A stretch of 64,000 bases of DNA from Flavobacterium psychrophilum (GCA_001708385.1 CP012388.1:3596001-3660000); one strand, 5' to 3'. Positions 50,650 to 59,722 are shown, numbered from the stretch's first letter. Notes: generated by a model not told the origin, from the letters alone. Translations and numbers: made by a program.

Positions 50650-51717
50650 TTAAACTTTAACCGTCCACCCAAAGGTGTCTTCTGCCAGTTTATATTGAAT
50701 GTTGTTTAGTTTATCTTTAAGCTCAAGTGCTATAGAGTTTTCAATTTTAGGAAGCTCATAATATTTATCCTGATAGCTAAAGCCTACAATAGGGTTGACT
50801 ACAGCAGCAGTACCTGCTCCGAAAATCTCTTTAAGCGAACCGTTGCCTGCTGCTTCTAAAAGCTCAGATACAAGTACAGATCGTACTTCTACATTGATAT
50901 TTTCGCGTTTAGCAAGGTCGATAAGGCTTTTGCGTGTCACACCGTCAAGAATTCTTTCGCTGGTTGGAGCGGTATAAAGAGTATCGTTAATCCTGAAGAA
51001 CACATTCATAGTACCGGCTTCTTCAAGTTTAGTGTGTGTAGCATCGTCTGTCCAGATTATTTGCTGGAAACCTGCTTCGTTAGCTAGTTTAGTAGGGTAA
51101 AACTGCCCCGAATAATTACCTGCTGCTTTAGCAGCACCTATACCACCATTGGCAGCACGGCTGTAATGCTCTGCGATAATAACCTTCACCTCGCCGGAGT
51201 AGTAAGACTTAGCGGGTGAAAGAATAATCATAAAGCGGTATTGTGTAGATGGAGCCGCTATAACTCCAGATCCTATAGCAATTAAGAAAGGACGGATATA
51301 TAGTGAGTTACCTTTACCTTTTTTTACCCATTCTTTTTCAATTTCTAAAAGCTTTTTAAGTCCGCCCATGAAAATTTCTTCGGGAACTTCTGGCATTGCA
51401 AGACGTATAGCAGATTTGTTGAAACGCTCATAATTCTGGTCCGGTCTGAAAAGCCACACGTCATCGTGTTCGTCTTTATAGGCTTTCATACCTTCAAAGA
51501 TGGCCTGTCCGTAATGGAATACTTTTGCAGACGGGTCTATAAGAAATGGCTCGTAAGGTTTAATTACAGGTGTTTCCCATTCTCCGTTCCTGAAGTCACA
51601 AAGTAGCATATGGTCTGTAAAGGTGTTACCAAAAGGCAGGTTTTCAAAATCTACAGTTCCAATTTTTGTAGTATCTACTTTGTTGATGATAATGCCATCA
51701 GTAGCGTTGTTACTCAT
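50650..51717 (-). CDS. ilvE: Branched-chain amino acid aminotransferase
   Basis: Reversibly transfers the amino group between Leu/Ile/Val and 2-oxoglutarate with PLP. 355 residues, the eukaryote-like class IV form. Fold signatures: FHYGQAIFEGMKAY, the PLP-Lys segment NGGIGAAKAAGNYSGQFYPT, EEAGTMNVFF and LDGVTRKSLIDLA. It is likely used in both synthesis and breakdown of branched-chain amino acids. It is monocistronic, with a -7 box at 51764-51771 and a shared terminator with the MazG-like gene. Confidence 0.95.
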   Translation of the reverse strand: MSNNATDGIIINKVDTTKIGTVDFENLPFGNTFTDHMLLCDFRNGEWETPVIKPYEPFLIDPSAKVFHYGQAIFEGMKAYKDEHDDVWLFRPDQNYERFNKSAIRLAMPEVPEEIFMGGLKKLLEIEKEWVKKGKGNSLYIRPFLIAIGSGVIAAPSTQYRFMIILSPAKSYYSGEVKVIIAEHYSRAANGGIGAAKAAGNYSGQFYPTKLANEAGFQQIIWTDDATHTKLEEAGTMNVFFRINDTLYTAPTSERILDGVTRKSLIDLAKRENINVEVRSVLVSELLEAAGNGSLKEIFGAGTAAVVNPIVGFSYQDKYYELPKIENSIALELKDKLNNIQYKLAEDTFGWTVKV

Positions 51718-51763
51718 TAAATTTTGTTTTCGGATTAGTCAATATGTTTAGGTCGTGTTATTG

Positions 51764-51771
51764 CAAATTTA
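51764..51771 (-). promoter_or_regulatory. -7 element of ilvE
   Basis: On the minus strand TAAATTTG, predicting a leader of about 43 bases before the ATG at 51717. Confidence 0.5.
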
Positions 51772-51873
51772 CTAAAAAATCATCTTATAGAGGCTTTTAA
51801 CGCTAATTTTGAATGTCTAAAAATAAATTTGATATAGGAAAGTGCAATAAAACGACGAAATAACCCCCTGACA

Positions 51874-51904
51874 TTTGCGTGGTTAAAGAATCTGTATAAA
51901 TTTG
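51874..51904 (+). promoter_or_regulatory. Promoter of the DUF4920-cytochrome-MnmD operon
   Basis: TTTG (51874-51877), 19 bases, TAAATTTG (51897-51904): an ideal Bacteroidota promoter, about 25 bases of leader to the ATG at 51933. Confidence 0.75.
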
Positions 51905-51932
51905 TAACATAAAATCTAATTTTCGTTAAATA

Positions 51933-52583
51933 ATGAAAAAATCAATCGTAATGGCAATCGCAATAGTTGTTCTCGCTGCTTGTCAAAAAAATAAAGAAAC
52001 AGAAGTAGTTACAGAAGAAAGTACTGTAATTGAGACTCCTGCTACAGACAGTATTGCTGTTGTATCGGATACTGTTGCTATTCAAGAATCGGTATCAGAA
52101 ACTAATGAAACGGAAATTGTAAAAAACGTTGAAAAAGAAATTGAGGTTAAAGGAGTGAAGCCTGTTGAAGAAATAAAAGTAGACTATGCTTCTTTTGGCG
52201 ATAAGATACTGGCTGACAAAGCTATCTCAAAAGACGACATGATCAAAAAATACAAATCGCTTAAAGTGGGTGATACGCTTAACGTAAAATTCAAATCTAA
52301 AATAAAGGAGGTGTGCAAGAAAAAAGGCTGCTGGATGGCCATGGAGCTGCCCGGAGGAAAAGAGTCTTTCGTGAAGTTTAAAGACTACGCTTTTTTTGTT
52401 CCGCTAAATGCAGATAACCAAGAAGCTATTGTTAGCGGTAAAGCATTTGTTAGCGAGACTTCGGTAGCGCAACTCAGGCATTATGCTAAAGATGGCGGAA
52501 AATCAGAAGCTGAGATAGCTAAGATCACCGAGCCTGAATTTGAATATAAATTTTTGGCAGACGGAGTACTAATACGTAAATAA
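51933..52583 (+). CDS. DUF4920 lipoprotein
   Basis: 216 residues: lipobox LAAC (Cys17), an 80-residue Thr/Glu/Val-rich disordered linker, then the DUF4920 domain (about 85-205): YASFGDKILADKAISKDDM, KIKEVCKKKGCWMAMELPGG with the conserved Cys-x4-Cys-Trp, and FFVPLNADNQEAIVSGKAF. The function of DUF4920 is not established; the Cys pair could bind metal or heme-related ligands. It shares one base (TAATG) with the next cytochrome-like gene, which is consistent with a redox or metal-handling role. Confidence 0.85.
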   Translation: MKKSIVMAIAIVVLAACQKNKETEVVTEESTVIETPATDSIAVVSDTVAIQESVSETNETEIVKNVEKEIEVKGVKPVEEIKVDYASFGDKILADKAISKDDMIKKYKSLKVGDTLNVKFKSKIKEVCKKKGCWMAMELPGGKESFVKFKDYAFFVPLNADNQEAIVSGKAFVSETSVAQLRHYAKDGGKSEAEIAKITEPEFEYKFLADGVLIRK

Positions 52584-53032
52584 TGAAGAGATTTTTATTG
52601 CTGCCCGTCGTTGTTGTGCTTATCTTTACGGCATGCGAAAGGAAAGCCGAAGCTGTTAAAGCTGAGCCGGAAAAAAAGACTCCTGCCGAAAAGGAGTTTA
52701 AGATGTACGAGATGTCTGAAATGGCTACCCTTATGGAGCAGATGTATGTAGACAACATGAGGCTTAAAGAGCGAATAGCAAAAGGCGATACTATTGGTAA
52801 CTTTCCGCAGCATTTTTTAAGGATACATGCTTCGGCAATGACAGATGAAAGCGAGAATGATGCTTTTTTTAAGCTTCAGGCTGCTAACTTCCTCGAAGCC
52901 CAGGAGCTTATCTATAATGATTCGCTTAATGCAAAAAAACATTTTAACGACGCAGTTTCTGCCTGTGTTAAATGCCACGAGCAAAAATGTGAAGGTCCTA
53001 TACCGCGCATTAAAAAACTTTACATAAAATAA
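52583..53032 (+). CDS. Cytochrome c'-like lipoprotein (single CXXCH)
   Basis: 149 residues: lipobox FTAC (Cys18), Glu/Lys-rich linker, four predicted helices, and near the C-terminus SACVKCHEQKCEG. The CVKCH is a covalent c-type heme site at the end of a four-helix bundle, the layout of cytochrome c'. It is coupled to DUF4920 by a one-base overlap, and the TAA is directly followed by the TTG start of mnmD. It is probably an outer-membrane or periplasmic redox lipoprotein; its electron partner is not known. Confidence 0.78.
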   Translation: MKRFLLLPVVVVLIFTACERKAEAVKAEPEKKTPAEKEFKMYEMSEMATLMEQMYVDNMRLKERIAKGDTIGNFPQHFLRIHASAMTDESENDAFFKLQAANFLEAQELIYNDSLNAKKHFNDAVSACVKCHEQKCEGPIPRIKKLYIK

Positions 53033-53695
53033 TTGAAAAGGGAAATTATTACAACGAAAGACGGATCGGTTACAATACTGCTTCCGGAGATGCAGGAAAC
53101 CTACCATTCTAAGTTTGGCGCTATTCAGGAAGCATACCATGTGTTCATACAAAATGGTCTGGCTCTTACAGAGGGGCAGTCCATTGCTATTTTAGAGATT
53201 GGTTTTGGTACTGGCCTTAACGCTTACATAACATTTCTTGAGACCGAGAAATCGGGACAGGTCATCAATTATACGGGAGTAGAGGCTTATCCGGTAACTC
53301 AGGATGAAGCACCGCTTCTTAACTATGTTGGCCAGCTTAAAGCTGAAGAATATGCCGGTGTATTCAAGCAAATGCATGATGCGGAGTGGGGAAGAACTAC
53401 ACAACTATCCGATAATTTCAGTCTAACCAAACGTAAGCAATTTTTTCAGGAAATAGATGATAAAGAGGTATTTGACCTTATTTATTTTGATGCTTTTGGA
53501 TATTCGGTGCAACCGGAATTATGGAGCGAGGACATATTTAAACGAATGTACGCAGCGTTGAAAAAAGACAGCATATTGGTAACCTATGCATGCAGAACAG
53601 TTATTAAGAAGGCTATGATTGAAGCGGGTTTCCAAACCAAAAAAGTTCCAGGCCCACCGGGAAAGAGAGAAATGCTAATCGCATTTAAATCTTAA
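53033..53695 (+). CDS. mnmD: tRNA (mnm5s2U34) methyltransferase MnmD, stand-alone (TTG start)
   Basis: 220 residues. An SAM-dependent methyltransferase of the MnmC N-half type (DUF752): TYHSKFGAIQEAYHVFIQNGL, AILEIGFGTGLNAYITFLE (SAM loop) and LIYFDAFGYSVQPELWSED. As in Gram-positives and plants, it lacks the oxidase half of MnmC and would methylate the nm5 group on U34 of tRNA already thiolated by MnmA (38263-39450). The TTG start directly follows the upstream stop and keeps the KREIITTKDGS lead-in; no ATG is available before the conserved core. Confidence 0.88.
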   Translation: MKREIITTKDGSVTILLPEMQETYHSKFGAIQEAYHVFIQNGLALTEGQSIAILEIGFGTGLNAYITFLETEKSGQVINYTGVEAYPVTQDEAPLLNYVGQLKAEEYAGVFKQMHDAEWGRTTQLSDNFSLTKRKQFFQEIDDKEVFDLIYFDAFGYSVQPELWSEDIFKRMYAALKKDSILVTYACRTVIKKAMIEAGFQTKKVPGPPGKREMLIAFKS

Positions 53696-53833
53696 TAAAT
53701 TGTTAATATATTATTGTATTCCGAATTTTAACTAATAATTATTATTAACTATTTCGTTTTAGAAGAATATTTTTATGTACATTTACTTATTCGTTCTTAT
53801 CACCTGCAACTTTAAAAAACAATCGGAACCATC

Positions 53834-54031
53834 ATGACTAGACCTATGTTTAGCTATACTCAAAAAATTTTAGAAAGCGTAAGCTTCGACCCTATACTGT
53901 TTTGTAAGGAAGTGGAGAAAGCAATTAAAATACTTTTACCTTACGAAATTGAACAACTTGTAGAGTGGCTTAATAATTTTACTACAGGGAAACCTGAATT
54001 GAAAGCCTGCCTTATTCACGTTGAAGAATAA
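53834..54031 (+). CDS. Small hypothetical protein
   Basis: 65 residues, helical and Leu/Ile-rich (SYTQKILESVSFDPILFCKEVEKAIKILL), no signal. Small proteins of this kind (MTRPMFSYTQKILESV start) occur in flavobacterial genomes without a named function; this is from general memory and not checked. It is separated from mnmD by 138 AT-rich bases and followed by a terminator. Confidence 0.55.
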   Translation: MTRPMFSYTQKILESVSFDPILFCKEVEKAIKILLPYEIEQLVEWLNNFTTGKPELKACLIHVEE

Positions 54032-54036
54032 AAAAT

Positions 54037-54068
54037 AAAAGGAGCCTAAAAAGGGCTCCTAATTTTTT
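54037..54068. terminator. Bidirectional terminator
   Basis: AGGAGCC and GGCTCCT around a seven-base loop with A and T runs, between the small gene and convergent oxyR. Confidence 0.85.
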
Positions 54069-54082
54069 GCTTTAATTTTAAA

Positions 54083-55030
54083 TTACTTCCTGTTAAGCGG
54101 ACTTGTAATTTCTACATTCTGGAAAGTTATAGCACCTTTAACCACACCTGCTATAGTTGTACGTAGTGCGTCTATTATATGTAACTTAAGTTCTTTCTTA
54201 GAGTAAATAAGGCTTACCTCGCGCGATGGTTTTGGTTCTTTAAATTGTCGAAGCTTATCTTTGTGTTTGCCTTCCATATCTAAAGTATGCAGGTAAGGCA
54301 GTAATGTCATCCCCAAACCTTCATCTGCAAGTTTTACCATTGTTTCAAAGCTTCCGCTTTCAATCTGAAAATGGTTCTCGCTAATTAGTGATGTGGCTTT
54401 ACAAATGTTCAATACATTGTTACGGAAACAGTGTCCGTCTTGTAACAGCAATATGTTATTAAGGTTAGCTTCCAGATCTTCTACCTCAAATTCTTTTTTT
54501 GCATATGCCGGATTATTCTCCGGTACATAAGCCACGAAAGGCTCATAGTAAAGAACGATCTCCTTTAAAGATTCTTCGTCAAGCGGGGTAGCGGCGATAG
54601 CAGCATCCAGTTGTCCGTTTTTTAATTGTTTGATAATTTCTTCAGTAGGGCGTTCTTCTATAATAAGGTTAACCTTCGGGTATTTGTTTATAAAATTAGC
54701 CATGAACATTGGTAATAGAGTAGGCATAACTGTCGGTATGATTCCCACCCTAAAGTCGCCACCAATAAAACCTTTCTGCTGGTCTACGATATCTTTTATC
54801 CGGCCTGACTCGTTTACAATGTTCTTAGCCTGCTGCACTATTTTCTGTCCAACGTCAGTAAGTTGAATTGGTTTTTTGCTACGGTCAAAAATTTGTACAT
54901 CAAGCTCTTCTTCCAGTTTTTGTATCTGCATACTCAGTGTTGGCTGGGTTACAAAGCATTTTTCGGCGGCAAGGGTAAAATTTTTATGTTCGGCAACAGC
55001 TAAAACATAGTGTAACTGAGTAATAGTCAT
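54083..55030 (-). CDS. oxyR: OxyR-type hydrogen peroxide-sensing LysR regulator
   Basis: 315 residues. The LysR winged helix (ITQLHYVLAVAEHKNFTLAAEKC, VTQPTLSMQIQKLEEELDVQIFDR) is followed by a substrate-binding-like domain. DGHCFRNNVLNICKA carries Cys201 and Cys210, nine apart as the peroxidatic and resolving cysteines Cys199 and Cys208 of E. coli OxyR. Peroxide would form the disulfide that activates the regulator. It is divergent from dps, a classical target, with a 119-base shared promoter region. Confidence 0.93.
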   Translation of the reverse strand: MTITQLHYVLAVAEHKNFTLAAEKCFVTQPTLSMQIQKLEEELDVQIFDRSKKPIQLTDVGQKIVQQAKNIVNESGRIKDIVDQQKGFIGGDFRVGIIPTVMPTLLPMFMANFINKYPKVNLIIEERPTEEIIKQLKNGQLDAAIAATPLDEESLKEIVLYYEPFVAYVPENNPAYAKKEFEVEDLEANLNNILLLQDGHCFRNNVLNICKATSLISENHFQIESGSFETMVKLADEGLGMTLLPYLHTLDMEGKHKDKLRQFKEPKPSREVSLIYSKKELKLHIIDALRTTIAGVVKGAITFQNVEITSPLNRK

Positions 55031-55149
55031 TATATAGATTTTTATGATAAAATTATAAAAACTATTGATATTTCCTATTCTTTAAATTATTAATTTTAGG
55101 GTAGATTTATCCTAATAAAAATATATCCATACAAACAAAATAAAGTACA
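55031..55149. promoter_or_regulatory. oxyR-dps shared regulatory region
   Basis: Possible OxyR half-sites with the 11-base spacing of the ATAG-N7-CTAT scheme: TTAT (55053-55056), ATTG (55064-55067) and CTAT (55075-55078); a first half-site at 55042-55045 is only 2 of 4. A dps -7 like TAATTTTA is at 55091-55098. The region is very AT-rich, so chance matches are likely. Confidence 0.35.
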
Positions 55150-55650
55150 ATGAAAACTAAAAAACAAGACGACGCCACAAACATATTGGGCTTACCGGTA
55201 AAAGAAACTGAAGTTATTGCAGCAGAACTTAATATATTGCTTTCAAACTTTCAGATATACTACCAAAACCTACGCGGTATTCACTGGAACATCCGCGGAA
55301 AGCGATTTTTTGACCTTCATGTAAAATTTGAAGAATTATACAACGATGCACAATTAAAAATTGATATGATTGCCGAACGTGTACTTACATTAGGTGCTAC
55401 GCCACTGCATACTTTTGAAGATTATATTGCCAATAACAGGCTTGAAGTTGGTAAGAATGTTTCTAAAGATACAGAAGCGGTTCACCTTATCATTTCTTCT
55501 ATCGCCGACCTTCTTAAAATCGAAAGGGTTATTCTTGACGAGACAGACAAGATCAACGACGAAGGTACTAACTCTATGATGAGTGATTTCATTAAAGAAC
55601 AGGAGAAAACCATGTGGATGATGAAGGCCTGGAGTGAGGAAGAAATTTAA
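55150..55650 (+). CDS. dps: Dps-family iron-storage/DNA-protection protein
   Basis: 166 residues, one four-helix ferritin-like bundle. The ferroxidase residues at the dimer interface are visible: His of YYQNLRGIHWNIRG, Asp and Glu of FFDLHVKFEELYNDAQLKID. As a 12-mer it oxidises Fe(II) with peroxide and stores it, removing Fenton substrates. It is divergent from oxyR and probably under its control. Both ends are normal; the N-terminal tail has few Lys, so DNA binding by the tail is uncertain. Confidence 0.93.
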   Translation: MKTKKQDDATNILGLPVKETEVIAAELNILLSNFQIYYQNLRGIHWNIRGKRFFDLHVKFEELYNDAQLKIDMIAERVLTLGATPLHTFEDYIANNRLEVGKNVSKDTEAVHLIISSIADLLKIERVILDETDKINDEGTNSMMSDFIKEQEKTMWMMKAWSEEEI

Positions 55651-55708
55651 TACAAAAGTTACACTTTGGCGTAAATTTTGATACGATTAAATCCGTATAT
55701 TCGCCATC

Positions 55709-55993
55709 ATGAAGTTTTTTGCAAACATAGTATTATTTCTGTTCCTGACTTTTTTGGCAGCTCCAACCATTGTGAGCCTGCTACAGGATGACGCAGACAT
55801 GTCTATGGTTTACAGCCTTACAGAAGAAGAAATCCAGAAAGAAATAAAAGAAGTTAAAGCCGCACCCTCTACAGAGTTGCGGCTTGCTTTATTTATGCCC
55901 GCAAAGAAAACGGCTATAATATTTTCTGCAAACCGCGGAAAACATGATTCTATTTCCGGTGAAATATGCTCACCGCCTCCCGAACAGGTATAA
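55709..55993 (+). CDS. Small membrane or secreted protein upstream of SulP
   Basis: 94 residues with an N-terminal hydrophobic segment (FFANIVLFLFLTFLAAPTIVSLL), then an acidic Ser/Glu-rich part (TEEEIQKEIKEVKAAPS) and a C-terminal ICSPPPEQV. It could be an exported peptide or a single-pass protein. I do not recognise it. It lies 58 bases after dps and 80 bases before the SulP gene, so it might be co-transcribed with either. Confidence 0.55.
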   Translation: MKFFANIVLFLFLTFLAAPTIVSLLQDDADMSMVYSLTEEEIQKEIKEVKAAPSTELRLALFMPAKKTAIIFSANRGKHDSISGEICSPPPEQV

Positions 55994-56073
55994 TTCAATT
56001 TGCGTGCCCTTACAGGCAGCTGCTTAAGCGCACAGGCGTTTAGGGGCGTAATTGTATTTTACACTTTTCGGAT

Positions 56074-57723
56074 ATGACAAAAAAAACAAAACTTTTTGGC
56101 AGCCTTAAGGCCGATTTTCCATCGGGCTTAGTGGTATTTTTAGTGGCACTGCCATTATGCCTGGGCATTGCACTGGCTTCAAATGCGCCGCCACTTTCGG
56201 GTATCATAGCTGGGGTTATAGGAGGTATCGTAATTGGTAGCCTTAGTAATTCTAATGTTAGTGTTTCCGGTCCCGCTGCGGGTTTGATAGCCATTGTGCT
56301 TACCGCGGTAACCGCACTGGGTTCTTTCCAGACTTTTTTGCTTGCCGTTGTACTGGCAGGTATATTTCAGCTTGTGCTTGGTTTTATTAAAGCAGGAAGC
56401 ATATCTAATTATTTTCCGTCTAATGTTATAGAGGGCATGCTTGCCGGTATTGGTGTTATCATCATTATTAACCAACTTGAGCATGCGGTAGGTTACGACA
56501 AGACCAACGAAGGCGACGAGTCGCTTTTAAGGCTTGACGGCGGCAACCCTTTTTCGGATATTCCGGATATTATAAGCCGTTTTGAAGGTGGTGCTGTGAT
56601 CATAGCATTGGTTTCTTTGGCGATACTTATATCGTGGGACAGAATTCCAGCCTTAAAACGCCTTAAACTGCTTCCTGGAGCACTTGTTGCTGTAGCAGCC
56701 GGTATTGTTATCAACGAAATATTTATACGCACCGGTAGCGATTTTCAATTAACAAAGACACATCTTGTGACATTACCAATACCCGAGTCGTTTGCTGATA
56801 TTAAAGGATTTGTTGTGCTTCCTGATTTTAGTGCTATAGGAAATACCAAGGTATGGATTACTGCCGGTACCATTATGGTGGTTGCATCCATCGAAACTCT
56901 TTTGTGTATTGAAGCATCGGACAGGATGGATGTTCAAAAGCGTTATACCGACACTAACAGGGAACTTAAAGCCCAGGGGATTGGTAATATTTTAAGCGGG
57001 CTTATCGGTGGATTACCTATCACTTCGGTAGTGGTGCGTTCTTCGGCGAATGCCAATTCAGGTGCTAAAACGAAGATGTCAGCAATTATACATGGCGTAC
57101 TGTTGCTTATCTGTGTGCTTGCTATACCATTTTTATTGAACAAAATACCGTTAGCTACGTTGGCAGCCGTACTTATACTTGTAGGTTACAAGCTTGCGAA
57201 GCCGGCCACAGTGCTGCATTTTTGGCATAAAGGTAAATATCAGTTTGTGCCATTTGCTGCTACATTACTGGCGGTAGTATTTACAGATTTGCTTAAAGGT
57301 GTTGCTTTAGGTATGGTGATAAGTATCATATTCGTACTCAGGGGTAACCTAAAAAGGGCATACAATTTCAGGAAAGAAGAATATGCAGAAGGCGATATTA
57401 TTCACATTGATCTTGCGCAGGAGGTGTCTTTCCTTAATAAAGCAGCTATTAAGTCTACGTTGAATGACATACCTGAGAATTCTAAAGTAGTTATAGATGC
57501 TTCAGATACGGTTTATATTGCCCATGACGTACTGGATCTTATAGAGGAGTTCAGGGATATCAAATCAATAGAAATGAATGTGAAAGTAAAACTGGTTGGC
57601 TTTAAAAAGGCATACGAACTTGAAAATTCTGAAACAAACAGACACAATGTGTTTGTAGAGCACAAAGAGAAAAAAAGTAAAAAAAATAAAGAAAACACTT
57701 CTGCAGATGCAGAAACATTATAA
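56074..57723 (+). CDS. SulP-family anion transporter (probable bicarbonate importer)
   Basis: 549 residues. The membrane part (20-410) has the SulP signature ASNAPPLSGIIAGVIGGI, about twelve hydrophobic segments and the conserved FSAIGNTKVWITAG. A STAS regulatory domain follows at 425-520 (IIHIDLAQEVSFLNKAAI, KVVIDASDTVYIAHDVL), and the tail is Lys-rich. Seven bases later the beta-carbonic anhydrase starts; this pairing is known for SulP proteins carrying bicarbonate, which is the likely substrate, but sulfate or other anions cannot be excluded. Confidence 0.9.
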   Translation: MTKKTKLFGSLKADFPSGLVVFLVALPLCLGIALASNAPPLSGIIAGVIGGIVIGSLSNSNVSVSGPAAGLIAIVLTAVTALGSFQTFLLAVVLAGIFQLVLGFIKAGSISNYFPSNVIEGMLAGIGVIIIINQLEHAVGYDKTNEGDESLLRLDGGNPFSDIPDIISRFEGGAVIIALVSLAILISWDRIPALKRLKLLPGALVAVAAGIVINEIFIRTGSDFQLTKTHLVTLPIPESFADIKGFVVLPDFSAIGNTKVWITAGTIMVVASIETLLCIEASDRMDVQKRYTDTNRELKAQGIGNILSGLIGGLPITSVVVRSSANANSGAKTKMSAIIHGVLLLICVLAIPFLLNKIPLATLAAVLILVGYKLAKPATVLHFWHKGKYQFVPFAATLLAVVFTDLLKGVALGMVISIIFVLRGNLKRAYNFRKEEYAEGDIIHIDLAQEVSFLNKAAIKSTLNDIPENSKVVIDASDTVYIAHDVLDLIEEFRDIKSIEMNVKVKLVGFKKAYELENSETNRHNVFVEHKEKKSKKNKENTSADAETL

Positions 57724-57730
57724 TAATATT

Positions 57731-58405
57731 ATGGCACATAAACACAATAATACACACGAAAGCGCTGAAGAATTTTATAAAAAAATATTAGACAATAATA
57801 AAATATGGTCTGAAACTAAACTTAGCTCGGACCCTGAATATTTCGCTAAGTTGGCAAAAGGCCAGTCGCCACCTTTATTATGGATTGGATGTTCTGACAG
57901 CCGTGTTCCGGCAAATGAGGTTATTGGTGCGCAACCGGGTGAAGTGTTTGTGCACAGAAATATAGCCAATATGGTAATTCACTCTGATATGAACATGCTA
58001 AGCGTACTTGACTATGCCGTTAATGTACTCAAGGTGCAACATGTTATTGTTTGCGGACACTATGGCTGTGGGGGTATAAAAGCTGCAATGGGCAACGATT
58101 CCATCGGTCTGATCGACAACTGGATCAGACACATCAAAGACATTTACAGGCATCATCACGCAGAATTGAATGGGATTGAAGATGAACAAAAAAGATTTGA
58201 CAGGTTTGTGGAGCTTAACGTAAAGGAACAGGTTAGTGACCTGGCAAAAACGTCTATCGTACAAAACGCATGGAAGCAAGGGCAGGAACTTTGTCTTCAT
58301 GGCTGGGTATACGGCCTGGATAGTGGCATAGTAAAAGACCTCGAAGTAAACTATTGCGACAATGGCGACCTTAGCCTGGTAGACCAACTAATATTTAAAC
58401 TGTAG
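57731..58405 (+). CDS. Beta-class carbonic anhydrase
   Basis: 224 residues from the ATG at 57731; the ATG at 57707 overlaps the SulP stop and is less likely. Zinc ligands and dyad: WIGCSDSRVPANE (Cys, Asp, Arg), HRNIANMV, and CGHYGCGGIKAAM (His, Cys). GEVFVHRN is intact. It interconverts CO2 and bicarbonate in the cytosol and would work with the upstream SulP to supply bicarbonate for carboxylases such as those of fatty-acid and purine synthesis. The length is normal for the class. Confidence 0.93.
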   Translation: MAHKHNNTHESAEEFYKKILDNNKIWSETKLSSDPEYFAKLAKGQSPPLLWIGCSDSRVPANEVIGAQPGEVFVHRNIANMVIHSDMNMLSVLDYAVNVLKVQHVIVCGHYGCGGIKAAMGNDSIGLIDNWIRHIKDIYRHHHAELNGIEDEQKRFDRFVELNVKEQVSDLAKTSIVQNAWKQGQELCLHGWVYGLDSGIVKDLEVNYCDNGDLSLVDQLIFKL

Positions 58406-58420
58406 GTAATTGAATAAAGA

Positions 58421-58447
58421 AAACCGCCTGTAAAGGCGGTTTTTTAT
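58421..58447. terminator. Bidirectional terminator
   Basis: AAACCGCC and GGCGGTTT around TGTAAA, with a T run, between carbonic anhydrase and the convergent LETM1-related gene. Confidence 0.85.
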
Positions 58448-58525
58448 TCAAAAAAGCAGGTTAGAATTTCAAATATAAAAACAATAATATTTACAAAGTC
58501 TGGTTCGCTGTCATTTTTTTTGCAT

Positions 58526-59722
58526 TTACTCATTGTCAAGGTTTTCGTTAAAAACAGTAGGCAACAATTGCGGAATAAATTTTATTAATAGCGGTAGCAA
58601 AAGGCTTCCGCCGGGTAATAAGAAGATAGTAAGAGATGGAACTGTTTTACAAATTTCAAGCAGCTGTTTCTTTATTTTTTTCTTCTCTTTCTCGTCTAGT
58701 GTCCTGTGGGTGGAGTGGGTTAGGAGTAGCATAAGCTCACCGTTATTGGATAGCTCTTTTATAAGTCGGTTTTTATTTCGGTTAATAAGCAGCATTACGT
58801 TTTGCGATGCATGATCGTAAAAATGCTTCACAGGATTGCTGTATCTGAAAAACGGAAGCTCTTTACGATTCAATTTTATGAAAACATCAAACGAGGCAAT
58901 GCTTTCGGCGGCAATATCATCGTGTATTTCCATTTGTTCCGATAGCTTGTACAGAAATTCTATTTCGGTTTTCTGTGCTTTGCCATCACTCCATATTGCC
59001 ATACCAGCCATATCCAGCAGATAATTTTTTTCCGGCTTAGAGCCGAAATAATCCAACTCCAGTTTTTCCAGGCCGTCGGTGTCGATTTTTGAGAACTTGG
59101 TATAGCGTACTGATGATTCAAACAGCTTGATAAGCAGTTCGTCATAAGTTGACCTTTGTTCTTTAGTCTTTAAAGCTAACGATACTATGCTCATAACCGT
59201 TTCTTCGAGCTTCTTAAGGTACTTTTGCGGAATCTCGTCGTTAAGCAGGTACTGGCGGTAGGCAAGTACATCCATAAACAAAAGGGCATTTGTAAGTATG
59301 TGCGAGAAGCTTCGGCTTATAATGTTGTCATTCGTTTGAATACGCTCATCCAGAATTTCTTCCAGCTGATGGCTTTTAGATGATGCGGGCAAAACTTTTT
59401 TAAAGAAAGTAAAACCTTCGGGTGTCATCTCTTTATAAAAGGCAATCAGGCTTGCAATAAAATCGGTATGGTTGTCTTCTTTGTTCACCAGGCGGTATAC
59501 ATCATATAATGTATTCAGCAGGGCAACCTTTGTAATTTCCTCCGTTGTCCATCCTTTGGTTTCTTTCGCATCTATGTTACTGAAAGACACCACATGGCCG
59601 TATATAAAACCGCTATCCCGTACCGATCTGTAAAAGTCGTGGGAGTTGGCATGCACGGGAAGCTTGTTTTTTAGCTGTGCAAAAAACTTGTCGATCCAGC
59701 CGCTGGCAGATGGGTTTATCAT
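58526..59722 (-). CDS. LETM1-related biofilm-associated protein
   Basis: 398 residues, no signal peptide. A mostly helical N-terminal part (about 10-320) with TerB-like stretches (MAGMAIWSDGKAQKTEIEFLYKL) leads to a C-terminal LETM1-like segment: LDEKEKKKIKKQLLEICKT and SLTIFLLPGGSLLLPLLIKFIP, with a hydrophobic LPGG-SLLLPLL motif of the LETM1 membrane region. This is the annotation used for flavobacterial proteins tied to biofilm formation. Mechanism is unknown. It is probably peripheral or single-pass in the inner membrane. Promoter at 59740-59771. Confidence 0.82.
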   Translation of the reverse strand: MINPSASGWIDKFFAQLKNKLPVHANSHDFYRSVRDSGFIYGHVVSFSNIDAKETKGWTTEEITKVALLNTLYDVYRLVNKEDNHTDFIASLIAFYKEMTPEGFTFFKKVLPASSKSHQLEEILDERIQTNDNIISRSFSHILTNALLFMDVLAYRQYLLNDEIPQKYLKKLEETVMSIVSLALKTKEQRSTYDELLIKLFESSVRYTKFSKIDTDGLEKLELDYFGSKPEKNYLLDMAGMAIWSDGKAQKTEIEFLYKLSEQMEIHDDIAAESIASFDVFIKLNRKELPFFRYSNPVKHFYDHASQNVMLLINRNKNRLIKELSNNGELMLLLTHSTHRTLDEKEKKKIKKQLLEICKTVPSLTIFLLPGGSLLLPLLIKFIPQLLPTVFNENLDNE

